From Desulfuromonadales bacterium (GTDB taxonomy: Bacteria; Desulfobacterota; Desulfuromonadia; Desulfuromonadales; Geopsychrobacteraceae), in NCBI GenBank assembly GCA_019429255.1, contig JAHYIY010000007.1, positions 1 through 64,000 on the forward strand: a stretch of DNA of 64,000 bases, written 5' to 3'. The notes beneath the pieces are model-generated. The model did not search any database and had not been told where the DNA came from. It saw only the letters and a list, made by a program, of their open reading frames with translations. The translations under genes were made by a program, and so were the position numbers. Shown here piece by piece: positions 19,052-27,805 of the stretch. The number at the start of each line of letters is the position of its first letter. The first letter of the stretch is position 1.

Positions 19052-20116
19052 TCAGGGTGAATGTTGTAACAATTCAAGGGCGCGTGAGCGCCAGGACAAT
19101 ACGCCGATCTGGGTGTGCATCCTCTTGGCGAGCGGCGGAAAGTCGCTACGGATGACATGTGCAGCAAAATCAGCAAGAAAACGCGATTTCAGTTCAGCGC
19201 GGGCGCGATCCATGCCGATTCCCTCGTAAGGAACCGAAGTAAACAGCAAAAAGCCATCGTCGGGTATCCGGCCGGCGCGCATATTTCCCTCGATAATCCC
19301 TGCTGCCTTGCGGATCGGGTCGGCCAGATCCGGGCTGTAAGGACCGATAATCAATGCCAGATTCGGCGTATGCAGAAAATCGAAACCGCGCCCCAGACAG
19401 ATCATCCACTCCCGATGTTCAATATCCAGCAGTCGACAGGTGGTGCGTACCTGGGCAATACGTTTGATGTTCCCCTGCAACAGGGGCAACAGGTCGTGCT
19501 GCATCTGTTCTGACATGTCCGGGAACATGGAGCTTAATTTGTGTTCAAGTGATGGGATATCGGCAATCGACAGGGTCGACAGGTCAAGGAGTTCGTCATC
19601 CGCGCCGTGCAGGATCAGGGCATCTTCATCCGTCTCATAGCCACACAGCAGCGGGTAGATGGTGCCGTGGCGGGCACCAAAAATATATTCTGTCTGCTGT
19701 TTGATCTGCCGGCAATGGGCGAGGGCAGCGGCGGTGTTGCAGTCGAAACCGCCACAGCCACGACTATCATCGCCACGGGAAAAGTGATAGGTGATAAAAA
19801 TCAGGATCTGACGACCGGCACCCAGCATGCGGTGGACGTCTGCCGCCAGAACTTCCCCCAGGTGCGGCCAGCCGAGGTCAAACATGCCGCCAAGGTTACG
19901 AAAGGGCTGGATGATGCCGGGAGGAGTGCCGGTAGCGAATGGTATGTTGATGCGCCCATCCATGCATTTCAGCACCATGATGGCCGTGGGATACTTGGCC
20001 ACATAGAATTCCCGCGCCAGGCTGGCATCCGGGCTGCGAAACTCAGTGGTATGACGCCGGGCGAGCTCGTCTAACCAGGCGATGCGCTCGACGATCGGTT
20101 GTTGATGGATAGACAT
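19052..20116 (-). CDS. CsoSCA-like beta-class carbonic anhydrase homologue
   Basis: A 354-residue protein whose probable zinc site can be read as Cys51-x-Asp53-x-Arg55 (KCMDGRIN), His111 and Cys121 (YHFSRGDDSRGCGG). Beta-carbonic anhydrases use Cys-x-Asp-x-Arg and His-x2-Cys. The wide His-Cys spacing of ten residues here instead resembles carboxysomal CsoSCA, in which His and Cys are eleven apart. No carboxysome or RuBisCO genes are in the window. The gene follows a canonical beta-carbonic anhydrase by 27 bp on the same strand, probably as one operon. CO2 hydration is inferred; a distinct role of this zinc enzyme is possible. Confidence 0.7.
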   Translation of the reverse strand: MSIHQQPIVERIAWLDELARRHTTEFRSPDASLAREFYVAKYPTAIMVLKCMDGRINIPFATGTPPGIIQPFRNLGGMFDLGWPHLGEVLAADVHRMLGAGRQILIFITYHFSRGDDSRGCGGFDCNTAAALAHCRQIKQQTEYIFGARHGTIYPLLCGYETDEDALILHGADDELLDLSTLSIADIPSLEHKLSSMFPDMSEQMQHDLLPLLQGNIKRIAQVRTTCRLLDIEHREWMICLGRGFDFLHTPNLALIIGPYSPDLADPIRKAAGIIEGNMRAGRIPDDGFLLFTSVPYEGIGMDRARAELKSRFLADFAAHVIRSDFPPLAKRMHTQIGVLSWRSRALELLQHSP

Positions 20117-20143
20117 GTTTATCTCGCATCCGGGGAAACCGGG

Positions 20144-20827
20144 CTAGCTGGATTTTTTCGTTTCTGCCGGTGGACTGTAGCGTTCAACAAGGATCTCGAA
20201 TTCGCCCGTCAGTTGATTGTAACAGCGCAACTGGCCGGTGCCGATATTGTAGTACCAGCCGTGCAGGCTCAGTTGGCCACGGTTGACCCGTTCACGGACC
20301 CAGGGGAAACTCATCAGGTTTTTCAACGAAACGAGGATCGCTTCCTTTTCGCAGGCCCGCAGTTGCTTTTCTTCCGGGGCATCGGCCAGGTCCTGTAGCA
20401 CCTTGTCACGGGCAGAGACAGCGATGCTGACCCATTTGCCGATGAATTCGCCGGCGATCTCCCCCCTGGCGCTGCTCATCAAGGCGTTGATGCCGCCGCA
20501 TTGGGAATGCCCGAGAACGATAATGTCAGAAACATTGAGGTAACAGACAGCATATTCAATGGTTGAACTGACACCGTGGTAGTCATCGCCTTTCCCCTCG
20601 CTTTTAATGTAAGGGGGAACCAAGTTGGCGATATTGCGTAGAATAAACAGATCGCCGGGGGCACAGGCGGTCAACAGTGCCGGGTCGACCCGGGAATCGC
20701 AGCAGCCAATGAGCAGAGCTTGCGGCCTTTGGCCTGAGGCCAGGGAGGTTGCCAGTTCAGCATTTTCTCCAAAATGTTGCTTCTGAAAAACGCCAATACC
20801 ATCGAGGAATTTAGTCACATCTGCCAT
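20144..20827 (-). CDS. can: Beta-carbonic anhydrase
   Basis: A 227-residue canonical beta-class enzyme that interconverts CO2 and bicarbonate. The zinc ligands are Cys42 in CCDSRVDP, His107 and Cys110 in GHSQCGG, with the Asp44-Arg46 dyad. The substrate-side RNIANLVPP motif is also present. It is likely cotranscribed with the CsoSCA-like gene downstream. The start ATG at 20827 is preceded by GGAG in its leader. Confidence 0.94.
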   Translation of the reverse strand: MADVTKFLDGIGVFQKQHFGENAELATSLASGQRPQALLIGCCDSRVDPALLTACAPGDLFILRNIANLVPPYIKSEGKGDDYHGVSSTIEYAVCYLNVSDIIVLGHSQCGGINALMSSARGEIAGEFIGKWVSIAVSARDKVLQDLADAPEEKQLRACEKEAILVSLKNLMSFPWVRERVNRGQLSLHGWYYNIGTGQLRCYNQLTGEFEILVERYSPPAETKKSS

Positions 20828-21072
20828 TAATTGCTCTCCATTTTACTCATACAGGGCGCAATACTAACATAAAAAAACAGCTGGAACACCGTTTTTGCAA
20901 AGCCTCGATCAGGAAAAAACGGTCGAGGAACAATACCGGGGATAGTCGCCGGCAATGCAAATGGTTTCCTGTAAAGAAATTGTGCTATGATCCGTCGACT
21001 GCAGACAGATGACCAGTGCAGTTTGATCAGAAGCTTTAGGCCATTGCGCACACTAAAAATCAGGGGAGCAAG

Positions 21073-22152
21073 ATGTCAAGTCGATTCGGACGATTATTCA
21101 ATATCAGTACCTTTGGTGAGTCCCACTGTTACGGGGTCGGGGTCAGTGTCGATGGCGTGCCGCCGCGGATGCCATTGCGTGCGGCCGATATTCAGCGGCA
21201 GCTCGACCGCCGACGGCCTGGTGGCAACGTTCTGGGTACGGAGCGCAACGAAGCTGATCAGGTAATGATCCTCTCCGGGGTAGAAAACGGCCTGACCCTG
21301 GGTACCCCCATCGGTCTGCTGGTGAAGAACAAGGATCAACGTCCCGGGGATTATGGTTCCATGAGTGAAATTCCGCGGCCATCACACGCTGACTACACCT
21401 ATCGGATGAAATACGGCATTCACGCCTCCAGTGGCGGTGGCCGCTCCAGTGCGCGAGAAACCATCGGCCGGGTTGCCGCTGGAGCTATTGCCGACAAGTT
21501 TCTGCGTGAGCAGTACGGTATCGAGATTGTTGCCTGGGTCAGCCGTGTCGGCCGGCACGTTGCCGAAGCCATCAACATGGAGACGATCGAGCGTGATCAG
21601 GTTGATCTGAACGCCATCCGTTGCCCTGATCCGTTAGCGGCCGAGCAGATGACCAGTGAGATTGTCGCCGCCCGCGAGAGTAAGGATTCCGTCGGCGGGG
21701 TGATCACCTGTGTCTGTCGTAACTTGCCGGCCGGCCTTGGCGAGCCGGCTTTTGATCGCCTTGAAGCAGTGCTTGCCCATGCCATGCTATCGATTCCGGC
21801 GACCAAAGGTTTTGAAGTCGGTTCCGGTTTTGCCGGCGCCCAGCGGCGCGGCTCGGAGCATAATGATCCATTTGTTCGCAAAGGTGAACATCTTGGTACC
21901 CTGACCAACAACAGTGGCGGCGTGCAGGGGGGGATTTCCAATGGTGAACCGGTCTGGTTCCGGGTCGCCTTCAAGCCGCCGGCGACCATCGGCTTGTCTC
22001 AGCAGACCGTCGACTATGCCGGCAACCCGGTGATCCTCGAAGCCAAGGGGCGTCACGACCCTTGCGTCGTCCCCCGCGCAGTGCCGATTGTCGAAAGCAT
22101 GGCGGCCCTGGTTCTGGCTGATCTGGCCCTGATCCAAAGAATGAGAAATTGA
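21073..22152 (+). CDS. aroC: Chorismate synthase
   Basis: A 359-residue enzyme that converts EPSP to chorismate with reduced FMN, the last shared step of aromatic amino-acid synthesis. Signatures include [11 protein letters not shown] near the N-terminus, [14 protein letters not shown] in two parts, [10 protein letters not shown] and the C-terminal [15 protein letters not shown] region. The ATG is preceded by AGGGGAGCAAG. Length is normal. It stands at the head of a plus-strand run leading to the rbgA-like gene. Confidence 0.97.
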   Translation: MSSRFGRLFNISTFGESHCYGVGVSVDGVPPRMPLRAADIQRQLDRRRPGGNVLGTERNEADQVMILSGVENGLTLGTPIGLLVKNKDQRPGDYGSMSEIPRPSHADYTYRMKYGIHASSGGGRSSARETIGRVAAGAIADKFLREQYGIEIVAWVSRVGRHVAEAINMETIERDQVDLNAIRCPDPLAAEQMTSEIVAARESKDSVGGVITCVCRNLPAGLGEPAFDRLEAVLAHAMLSIPATKGFEVGSGFAGAQRRGSEHNDPFVRKGEHLGTLTNNSGGVQGGISNGEPVWFRVAFKPPATIGLSQQTVDYAGNPVILEAKGRHDPCVVPRAVPIVESMAALVLADLALIQRMRN

Positions 22153-22206
22153 TGGTTGACCCATGCATGACGTTTGCCGTTTTGTGTCCTTCCGGCGGGA
22201 GTTTTG

Positions 22207-23073
22207 ATGATTATTGATTGGTACCCCGGTCATATGAAAAAGGCGCGGGCGCAGATTATCGACATTCTGCCGAAAGTTGATCTGGTCCTCGAGGTTCTTG
22301 ATGCGCGCCTGCCGCTAAGCAGTTCCAACCCCCTTTTGGAACGTCTGCGCGGCACTAAACCCTGCATCAAGATTCTCAACAAGAAAGATCTGGCTGACCC
22401 GAATATTACCCGCTCCTGGCTGCGGCTACTGGAGAAACAGCAGCAGGTCAAGGCGCTGGCCCTGGAGGCTAAGGACCGACGTGACGTCGGCTTGATTCCC
22501 AACCTCTGCCGCAAGATTCTGGCAGGACGGGTCAGCGCCGGCAAACCGCTGCGAGTCATGGTCGTGGGAATCCCCAATGTCGGCAAGTCGACCCTGATCA
22601 ATACCCTGGCCGGCAAAAAAATGGCGCGCGTCGGCGACAAACCGGCCATCACCACGACAACACAGCAGATTGATCTGCGCAACGGAATTCTGCTTCTCGA
22701 TACCCCCGGCATCTTGTGGCCGGTGCTCGACAATCTGGGTGGAGCTTGCCGTCTGGCTGCCAGTGGTGCCCTCGGTGAAGCCGCCTTTGCGACCCTTGAG
22801 GTGGCCATTGCCACCTTGGCTTACTTGCGGGAACACTACCCGCAGCAATTAAAGAATCGCTATCAGCTAGATGACTTATCGGCAGCAGAGCTGACCATAC
22901 TGGAGCAGATCGGCCGTGGTCGTGGCTGTCTGGTCAGCGGTGGCGATGTCGATCTGCACCGTGCAGCAGAACTGCTGCTGCGCGATCTGCGCGCAAATAA
23001 AATTGGCCGTATCAGCCTGGAGCGTCCTGCTGAAGAAGCAAGCGCTTTTGACCAACATCAGGAGTCCGAATGA
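22207..23073 (+). CDS. rbgA: YlqF/RbgA-family ribosome biogenesis GTPase
   Basis: A 288-residue circularly permuted GTPase. The NKKD (G4) motif comes first at residues 58-61, the P-loop GIPNVGKST follows at 131-139 and DTPG at 175-178. The N-terminal WYPGHM motif is the RbgA/YlqF hallmark. These proteins act in late 50S subunit assembly. ATG 22207 (MIIDWYPGHM) has CGGGAG 5 nt upstream. The stop overlaps the next start (ATGA), coupling it to the RRM gene. Confidence 0.92.
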   Translation: MIIDWYPGHMKKARAQIIDILPKVDLVLEVLDARLPLSSSNPLLERLRGTKPCIKILNKKDLADPNITRSWLRLLEKQQQVKALALEAKDRRDVGLIPNLCRKILAGRVSAGKPLRVMVVGIPNVGKSTLINTLAGKKMARVGDKPAITTTTQQIDLRNGILLLDTPGILWPVLDNLGGACRLAASGALGEAAFATLEVAIATLAYLREHYPQQLKNRYQLDDLSAAELTILEQIGRGRGCLVSGGDVDLHRAAELLLRDLRANKIGRISLERPAEEASAFDQHQESE

Positions 23074-23411
23074 AGCGCAACACTGCCTATCGCGATATTT
23101 TCGTCAGTGACCTGCCCTACGAAATTGGCATGGAAGAAATTAAACAGCTGTTTGCCCTGTGTGGTAGCGTGCAGTCAGTGCAGCTGGTGACCGATTCCAA
23201 CGGCGAATTTAAGGGGCTTGCCTTTGTGCGCATGGCCAATGCCAAAGAAACCCAGGAAGCCATCAATACCCTCGATGGCACCTATCTGTCTGGCCGTTAT
23301 ATCAAGGTCAGCGAAGCACGTTCGAAAGAAGAGCGTAGTGGGGAGATTGCTGTGCAGCCGTTAAAAACCCGGCGCCGACGTTCTGTGCCGGGGCGTAAAA
23401 AGGTGCGTTAA
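23070..23411 (+). CDS. RRM-type RNA-binding protein
   Basis: A 113-residue protein with a single RNA recognition motif at about residues 8-85. RNP2 reads IFVSDL (residues 10-15) and RNP1 reads KGLAFVRM (48-55). A basic tail (TRRRRSVPGRKKVR) follows. Such small RRM proteins in bacteria are often cold-responsive, but the RNA targets are unknown. Translation overlaps the GTPase gene by four bases, which suggests that both act on RNA or ribosomes. Confidence 0.9.
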   Translation: MKRNTAYRDIFVSDLPYEIGMEEIKQLFALCGSVQSVQLVTDSNGEFKGLAFVRMANAKETQEAINTLDGTYLSGRYIKVSEARSKEERSGEIAVQPLKTRRRRSVPGRKKVR

Positions 23412-23451
23412 GCAGCCTCAGCAGTTACTGTATATGTCTGCAAGGTGACCA

Positions 23452-24039
23452 ATGAAAAACAGCAGGTACAGCCGGGAAAAATGGGATCAGCGCTGGCAGG
23501 AAAAATCAGCCTCAGCCATAGGTCAGCCGGATGACTGGCTGCTGCGGGTTCTTCCTTATCTTCCTGAAACGGGAGTTGCTCTTGATCTTGCTTGTGGCAT
23601 GGGGCGCAACGCTCTGGGCCTGGCACAGGCCGGCTACCAGGTCACCGCTGTCGATTTTTCCCGGGTCGCCATTGGTGTGCTACGCAGAGCTGCGGCACGG
23701 GAAAATCTCCCGGTTGACGCTATTTGTGCCGATATTGAAGCAGCCGACTGGCGATTTCCACCACGACCTTACGATCTGGCGCTGCAGTTTTATTATCTCC
23801 ATCGCCCGTTATTACCGCTATTGCAGAATACCGTGGGCCCAGGGGGTTATGTTGTTATTCGGACTTTCAGCCAGGCTGGTGAGGAGCGCTTCGGATCAGT
23901 CAACAGAGAGATTTCCCTGATGCCCGGAGAGCTGCTCAAATGGTTTTCCAGCTGGGAGGTGCTGCTCTATGAGGAAGGTCTCGAGCCGTCACGCAAGGGG
24001 GGATCGTTGGTGGGTCTGTTGGCGCGCAAGCAACTCTGA
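23452..24039 (+). CDS. Class I SAM-dependent methyltransferase (TehB-like)
   Basis: A 195-residue protein with the SAM-binding motif I LDLACGMGRNALGLA in part (near residue 42) and an acidic residue (VTAVDFS) at motif II. The layout resembles the TehB/tellurite-resistance and small-molecule methyltransferase group. The substrate is not identifiable. A leading WDQRWQEK segment is common in this group. The gene begins 40 bp after the RRM gene, and the CBS/DUF294 gene follows at 32 bp. Confidence 0.85.
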   Translation: MKNSRYSREKWDQRWQEKSASAIGQPDDWLLRVLPYLPETGVALDLACGMGRNALGLAQAGYQVTAVDFSRVAIGVLRRAAARENLPVDAICADIEAADWRFPPRPYDLALQFYYLHRPLLPLLQNTVGPGGYVVIRTFSQAGEERFGSVNREISLMPGELLKWFSSWEVLLYEEGLEPSRKGGSLVGLLARKQL

Positions 24040-24071
24040 GGTGTTGATACCTGAACCTGGAGGCGACATAG

Positions 24072-25517
24072 ATGCCTGAAGAAGCAACCTTCTTTTTGCC
24101 GGTGCGGGATTACTGTCATCGACACCTGATTACCTGCAGTGTCCATGATTCGGTGATGACGGCCGCGCAGGTGATGCGCGAACGCAAGATCTCCAGTTTG
24201 ATTGCCTGCGACGAAAACGGCCAGCCGGTCGGCATCATGACCGATCGTGATCTGCGCAGCAAGGTGGTCGCGGATGGCCTTGAGCCACGCAGCCTCAAGG
24301 TCAGTGCCATTATGACCTCACCGGTGATCTCGGTCAGGGAAGATGACACTCTGTTCGAAGTGCTCTACCGTATGTCCCGCCATCGTATCCATCGTATCGG
24401 TGTTGTTGATGAGAATAACGCTTTGGTCGGATTCATCAATGAGTCTGACATTATCCGCCTGCAGAACCGCTCCCCGCAACATTTGTTAAAATCCATCGAC
24501 GAAGCCGGCGGTACGGAAGATTTGCGCAAAATTAACGCCGAAAGTGAGCAGTTGATTGTTTTTCTCAGTCGCAACGGCGTCGGCACCACCAATCTGGTGC
24601 AGCTGATTGCCCTGATTAACGATCAGTTGACCGATCGTTTGATCCAGCTACTTAAACACAAGCGATTTTACGAAATAGAAAAAAACAGCACCTTCATGGT
24701 GCTTGGCAGTGAGGGGCGCCGCGAACAGACCCTTAAAACCGACCAGGATAATGCCATCATCTATGCAGATGACGTGACAGATCAGCAATTAGCCGAGATC
24801 AAGGCTTTTTCCGAGGCCCTGATTGAGTCATTAATTGATATCGGCGTGCCGGAATGTCCTGGTGGTATCATGGCGCGTAACGATTTCTGGCGCCGCAGCT
24901 TGAATGACTGGAAACGGGTTGTAAATGACTGGATCGACCGCCCGAAGAGTGAAAATATCCTTAATTTCGGGATGCTTTCTGATATGCGCGGTCTTTGCGG
25001 AGATCGTCGTCTGGAGCGGGAACTGCGCCACTTTATTTTGGAAAAGGCTCAGAACAACAGCATTTTTATGGCGCGCATGGCGCAGAATGTGGTCAATTTT
25101 TCTCAACCCCTGGGCTGGTTCGGGCGGGTCAAGGTTGAACGCAAAGGGGAACATGCCGGCGAGATTGACCTCAAAAAAGCGGGTATTTTTACTATTACCG
25201 AAGGGGTGAAAACCCTGGCGTTGAGTGTTGGAATTTTTGGTGGCAGTACTCTGGAAAAACTGACTCAGCTAAAGATCCGAGGGGTTCTCGACAAGGGGCA
25301 GGCTGCTGATGTTGAAGCCGCCTTTTCCCTGCTGACGGGGATGCGCCTGCGCATTCAGATCGAGGCCGCGGCGGCCGGTAAGGACATCACCAACTTTGTC
25401 GCACCTGCAACCCTGGACAGGGTGGAAATGGGGCGCCTTAAACAGGCTCTTGAGGTGGTGATGGTTTTTATCGCAACCCTTAAGCAGCACTTTCGGCTGG
25501 ATATGATGCGAAACTAA
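24072..25517 (+). CDS. CBS-pair and DUF294 nucleotidyltransferase-like signalling protein
   Basis: A 481-residue cytoplasmic protein. Two CBS motifs occupy about residues 15-130 (GIMTDRDLRSKVV, VGFINESDII). A GlnD-like nucleotidyltransferase domain (DUF294) follows with GSEGRREQ at 212-219 and TDQDN at about 223-227, then a DUF294 C-terminal helical domain. CBS pairs bind adenylates, so an energy- or nucleotide-sensing role is plausible. No cyclic-nucleotide-binding domain is present, although it is often found in relatives. The ATG follows GGAGG. Confidence 0.88.
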   Translation: MPEEATFFLPVRDYCHRHLITCSVHDSVMTAAQVMRERKISSLIACDENGQPVGIMTDRDLRSKVVADGLEPRSLKVSAIMTSPVISVREDDTLFEVLYRMSRHRIHRIGVVDENNALVGFINESDIIRLQNRSPQHLLKSIDEAGGTEDLRKINAESEQLIVFLSRNGVGTTNLVQLIALINDQLTDRLIQLLKHKRFYEIEKNSTFMVLGSEGRREQTLKTDQDNAIIYADDVTDQQLAEIKAFSEALIESLIDIGVPECPGGIMARNDFWRRSLNDWKRVVNDWIDRPKSENILNFGMLSDMRGLCGDRRLERELRHFILEKAQNNSIFMARMAQNVVNFSQPLGWFGRVKVERKGEHAGEIDLKKAGIFTITEGVKTLALSVGIFGGSTLEKLTQLKIRGVLDKGQAADVEAAFSLLTGMRLRIQIEAAAAGKDITNFVAPATLDRVEMGRLKQALEVVMVFIATLKQHFRLDMMRN

Positions 25518-25652
25518 AAAAGCTCAGAACCATCCGTTGATAGTGATCAGTGGGCGAAATGAACTGACGTATCTGTCGCCTGAGACAGAAATCCCGCGGT
25601 GAGTTAATGGTGTGCTGCCTATCTATTGGTCATGGTGAGCCAGGATTTCCTG

Positions 25653-26501
25653 ATGAGTAGAATTCAGTCTGTCAGACGCTGCACGATTCATTCAGTAGCG
25701 CTGTCGGCAGCGTTATTTTTGATCTTGTTGGTCTTGCTGGCTGGTTGCACCACGTCGCCGCAGCGGGATAAATCTGCAGTTGATGAGTTTGACCTTATTG
25801 CGGATCTGTTGGTCAGATCGACCAGCGTAGAGCCGGCAACGATGGGCGCAGAAGAATTGCGACGCATGGGCTACGCGGTACAGGTTGGGGCATTTTCCGT
25901 TCTTGAGAATGCTGTAGGGCTGGAAGCGTCACTGGCTCGCCGGGGCATTGATGCCTATTACTTCCGCGACGAATCGGGACTCTACAAGGTGCAGTTCGGT
26001 AATCACGCGACCTATGAGGCAGCGCGCGCCGAGGCGCAGCGATTTCAGCAACAGAGTCTGATCGACAGTTTTTTTATCGTTGTGCCGGATCAATACAGCA
26101 TCGCCAGAATTCAGCGCAGTGGGCGTGGAGATGTGCGCGCGGAACTGGTCAGAACAGCACGGCGCTTTCTCGGGGTCCCTTATCGTTGGGGCGGAGAGGA
26201 CAAGGGTGGGTTCGACTGCAGCGGCCTGACCATGGTCAGCTATCGCCTCAACGGGCTCGATCTGCCGCGCAATTCACGTGCCCAGTTTGATGCCGGCCGG
26301 GCGGTGACGCGGCAGTCGCTGCAACCGGGGGATCTGGTTTTTTTTGCTACCCAGGGCGGTCGGCGGGTAACCCATGTGGGGTTATATGTCGGCAACGGTG
26401 ATTTTATTCACGCTCCTCGAGCCGGTCAGACGGTACGGATTGCCAGCCTTGCCAACAGTTATTTCAATAATGCCTATGTCGGAGCGCGAACTTATTTATA
26501 G
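25653..26501 (+). CDS. Lipoprotein with SPOR-like and NlpC/P60 domains
   Basis: A 282-residue predicted lipoprotein. The signal peptide ends in a LLAGC lipobox. A SPOR-like segment (GYAVQVGAFSVLENA, about residues 75-140) should bind denuded peptidoglycan. The NlpC/P60 peptidase domain carries the nucleophile in FDCSGLT and the catalytic His in VTHVGLY. It probably cleaves peptide stems at the outer membrane side of the wall. ATG 25653 has CAGGA 7 nt upstream. The upstream 135 bp contains no gene. Confidence 0.9.
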   Translation: MSRIQSVRRCTIHSVALSAALFLILLVLLAGCTTSPQRDKSAVDEFDLIADLLVRSTSVEPATMGAEELRRMGYAVQVGAFSVLENAVGLEASLARRGIDAYYFRDESGLYKVQFGNHATYEAARAEAQRFQQQSLIDSFFIVVPDQYSIARIQRSGRGDVRAELVRTARRFLGVPYRWGGEDKGGFDCSGLTMVSYRLNGLDLPRNSRAQFDAGRAVTRQSLQPGDLVFFATQGGRRVTHVGLYVGNGDFIHAPRAGQTVRIASLANSYFNNAYVGARTYL

Positions 26502-26543
26502 GTCGTGTTCGTCCGCAAGCCATCAGGGTTCAGAGGGTCTCGA

Positions 26544-27794
26544 GTGAAAAGAAAAGCAGGGCCACTTTCACCGGTAAAGGTCGTGCTGCTTTTGTGTGGA
26601 GCCGAAGTCCTCAGTATGACCGGATTTGCCACTTATCCGGCGCTGCTGCCGTTGTTTCGCCATGAATGGGGGCTAAGTGCGTCCGAAGCCGGACTGATCA
26701 GCGGTGTTTTTTTTGCCGGTTATATGGTGGCAACACCCATATTGGTGGGTCTGACCGATCGCCTCGATACCCGGCGCATCTATCTGGTGGCGACCCTGCT
26801 TGCTGCGCTTGGCAGTGTTGGGTTTGCTTTTTTTGCCACCGGGCTTTATTCTGCAATGCTGTTTCAGGCGCTGGTGGGTGCCGGGCTGGCGGGAACCTAT
26901 ATGCCGGGACTGCGCTTGTTGACCGATCATTTTCACGGCACCGTACCCAGTCGCGGGGTGGCTTTTTATACGGCCACCTTCGGTATCGGCACCACCGTTT
27001 CCCTGCTGCTGGCCGGCGTGCTCGAGCAGCCGGGGTGGTTCTGGGCCTTTTTTGCCGCCGGTATTGGGCCGATTGCTGCCGGCGTTCTGGTGTTTGTCAG
27101 CTTTCCAGCAAAAACTCCCGTCGCTGTCGATGCCCCACGCGGGCTGTTATTCGATTTTCGACCCATTCTGAACAACCGTGAAGCGATGGGTTATATCCTT
27201 GGCTATGCTGCCCATTGTTGGGAGCTGTTCGGGTTGCGCTCCTGGTTGCCGGCTTTTTTTGCCTTCAGTATTGGACTCAGTGGCAGTAGTGGTGGGGTAT
27301 TGCTGGGCGCTGCAGCGTTGGCGGCGTGGATCAATCTGCTCGGCCCGGCCGCCAGTATTTTAGGTAACGAGGCCGCTATTCACAGAGGACGCAGAAGGAT
27401 CATTGCTCTGACCATGGCTGGATCAGGGCTTCTTGCCTGTCTGGTTGGTTTCAGCGCGCCACTGCCGCTGATGATGGTTTTTATCATCACCGCGATCTAC
27501 TTCCTGCTGATCATGGGGGATTCTGCCGCTTTAACCGCCGGGCTTGTCGCTTCGGTGCCGGCGGAACGCAGGGGGGCGGCCATGGCCCTGCATTCCCTGC
27601 TCGGCTTCGGTGCCGGATTTCTCGCTCCCTTAACCTTTGGGCTGGTGCTTGACCTGGCCGGTGGCAGTGATCGCGTCATGTCCTGGGGGCTGGCTTTTGC
27701 TGCCCTGGGTTTCTGGTCACTGGTGACAGTGATCGTTCATCTGATGCGTAACGAAAAAGTGCAATCTGTGCCGGACCAATCAATCTCAGGGTAA
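26544..27794 (+). CDS. MFS transporter
   Basis: A 416-residue, 12-helix major facilitator. The loop 2-3 signature appears as GLTDRLDTRRIY, with symmetric repeats in the second half. The chosen GTG at 26544 has GAGGG 6 nt upstream. An earlier in-frame GTG at 26505 would add 13 residues without a ribosome site. It starts shortly after the NlpC/P60 gene and precedes a UMF1-type transporter. The substrate is unknown. Confidence 0.85.
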   Translation: MKRKAGPLSPVKVVLLLCGAEVLSMTGFATYPALLPLFRHEWGLSASEAGLISGVFFAGYMVATPILVGLTDRLDTRRIYLVATLLAALGSVGFAFFATGLYSAMLFQALVGAGLAGTYMPGLRLLTDHFHGTVPSRGVAFYTATFGIGTTVSLLLAGVLEQPGWFWAFFAAGIGPIAAGVLVFVSFPAKTPVAVDAPRGLLFDFRPILNNREAMGYILGYAAHCWELFGLRSWLPAFFAFSIGLSGSSGGVLLGAAALAAWINLLGPAASILGNEAAIHRGRRRIIALTMAGSGLLACLVGFSAPLPLMMVFIITAIYFLLIMGDSAALTAGLVASVPAERRGAAMALHSLLGFGAGFLAPLTFGLVLDLAGGSDRVMSWGLAFAALGFWSLVTVIVHLMRNEKVQSVPDQSISG

Positions 27795-27805
27795 TGGAGT
27801 CATCA

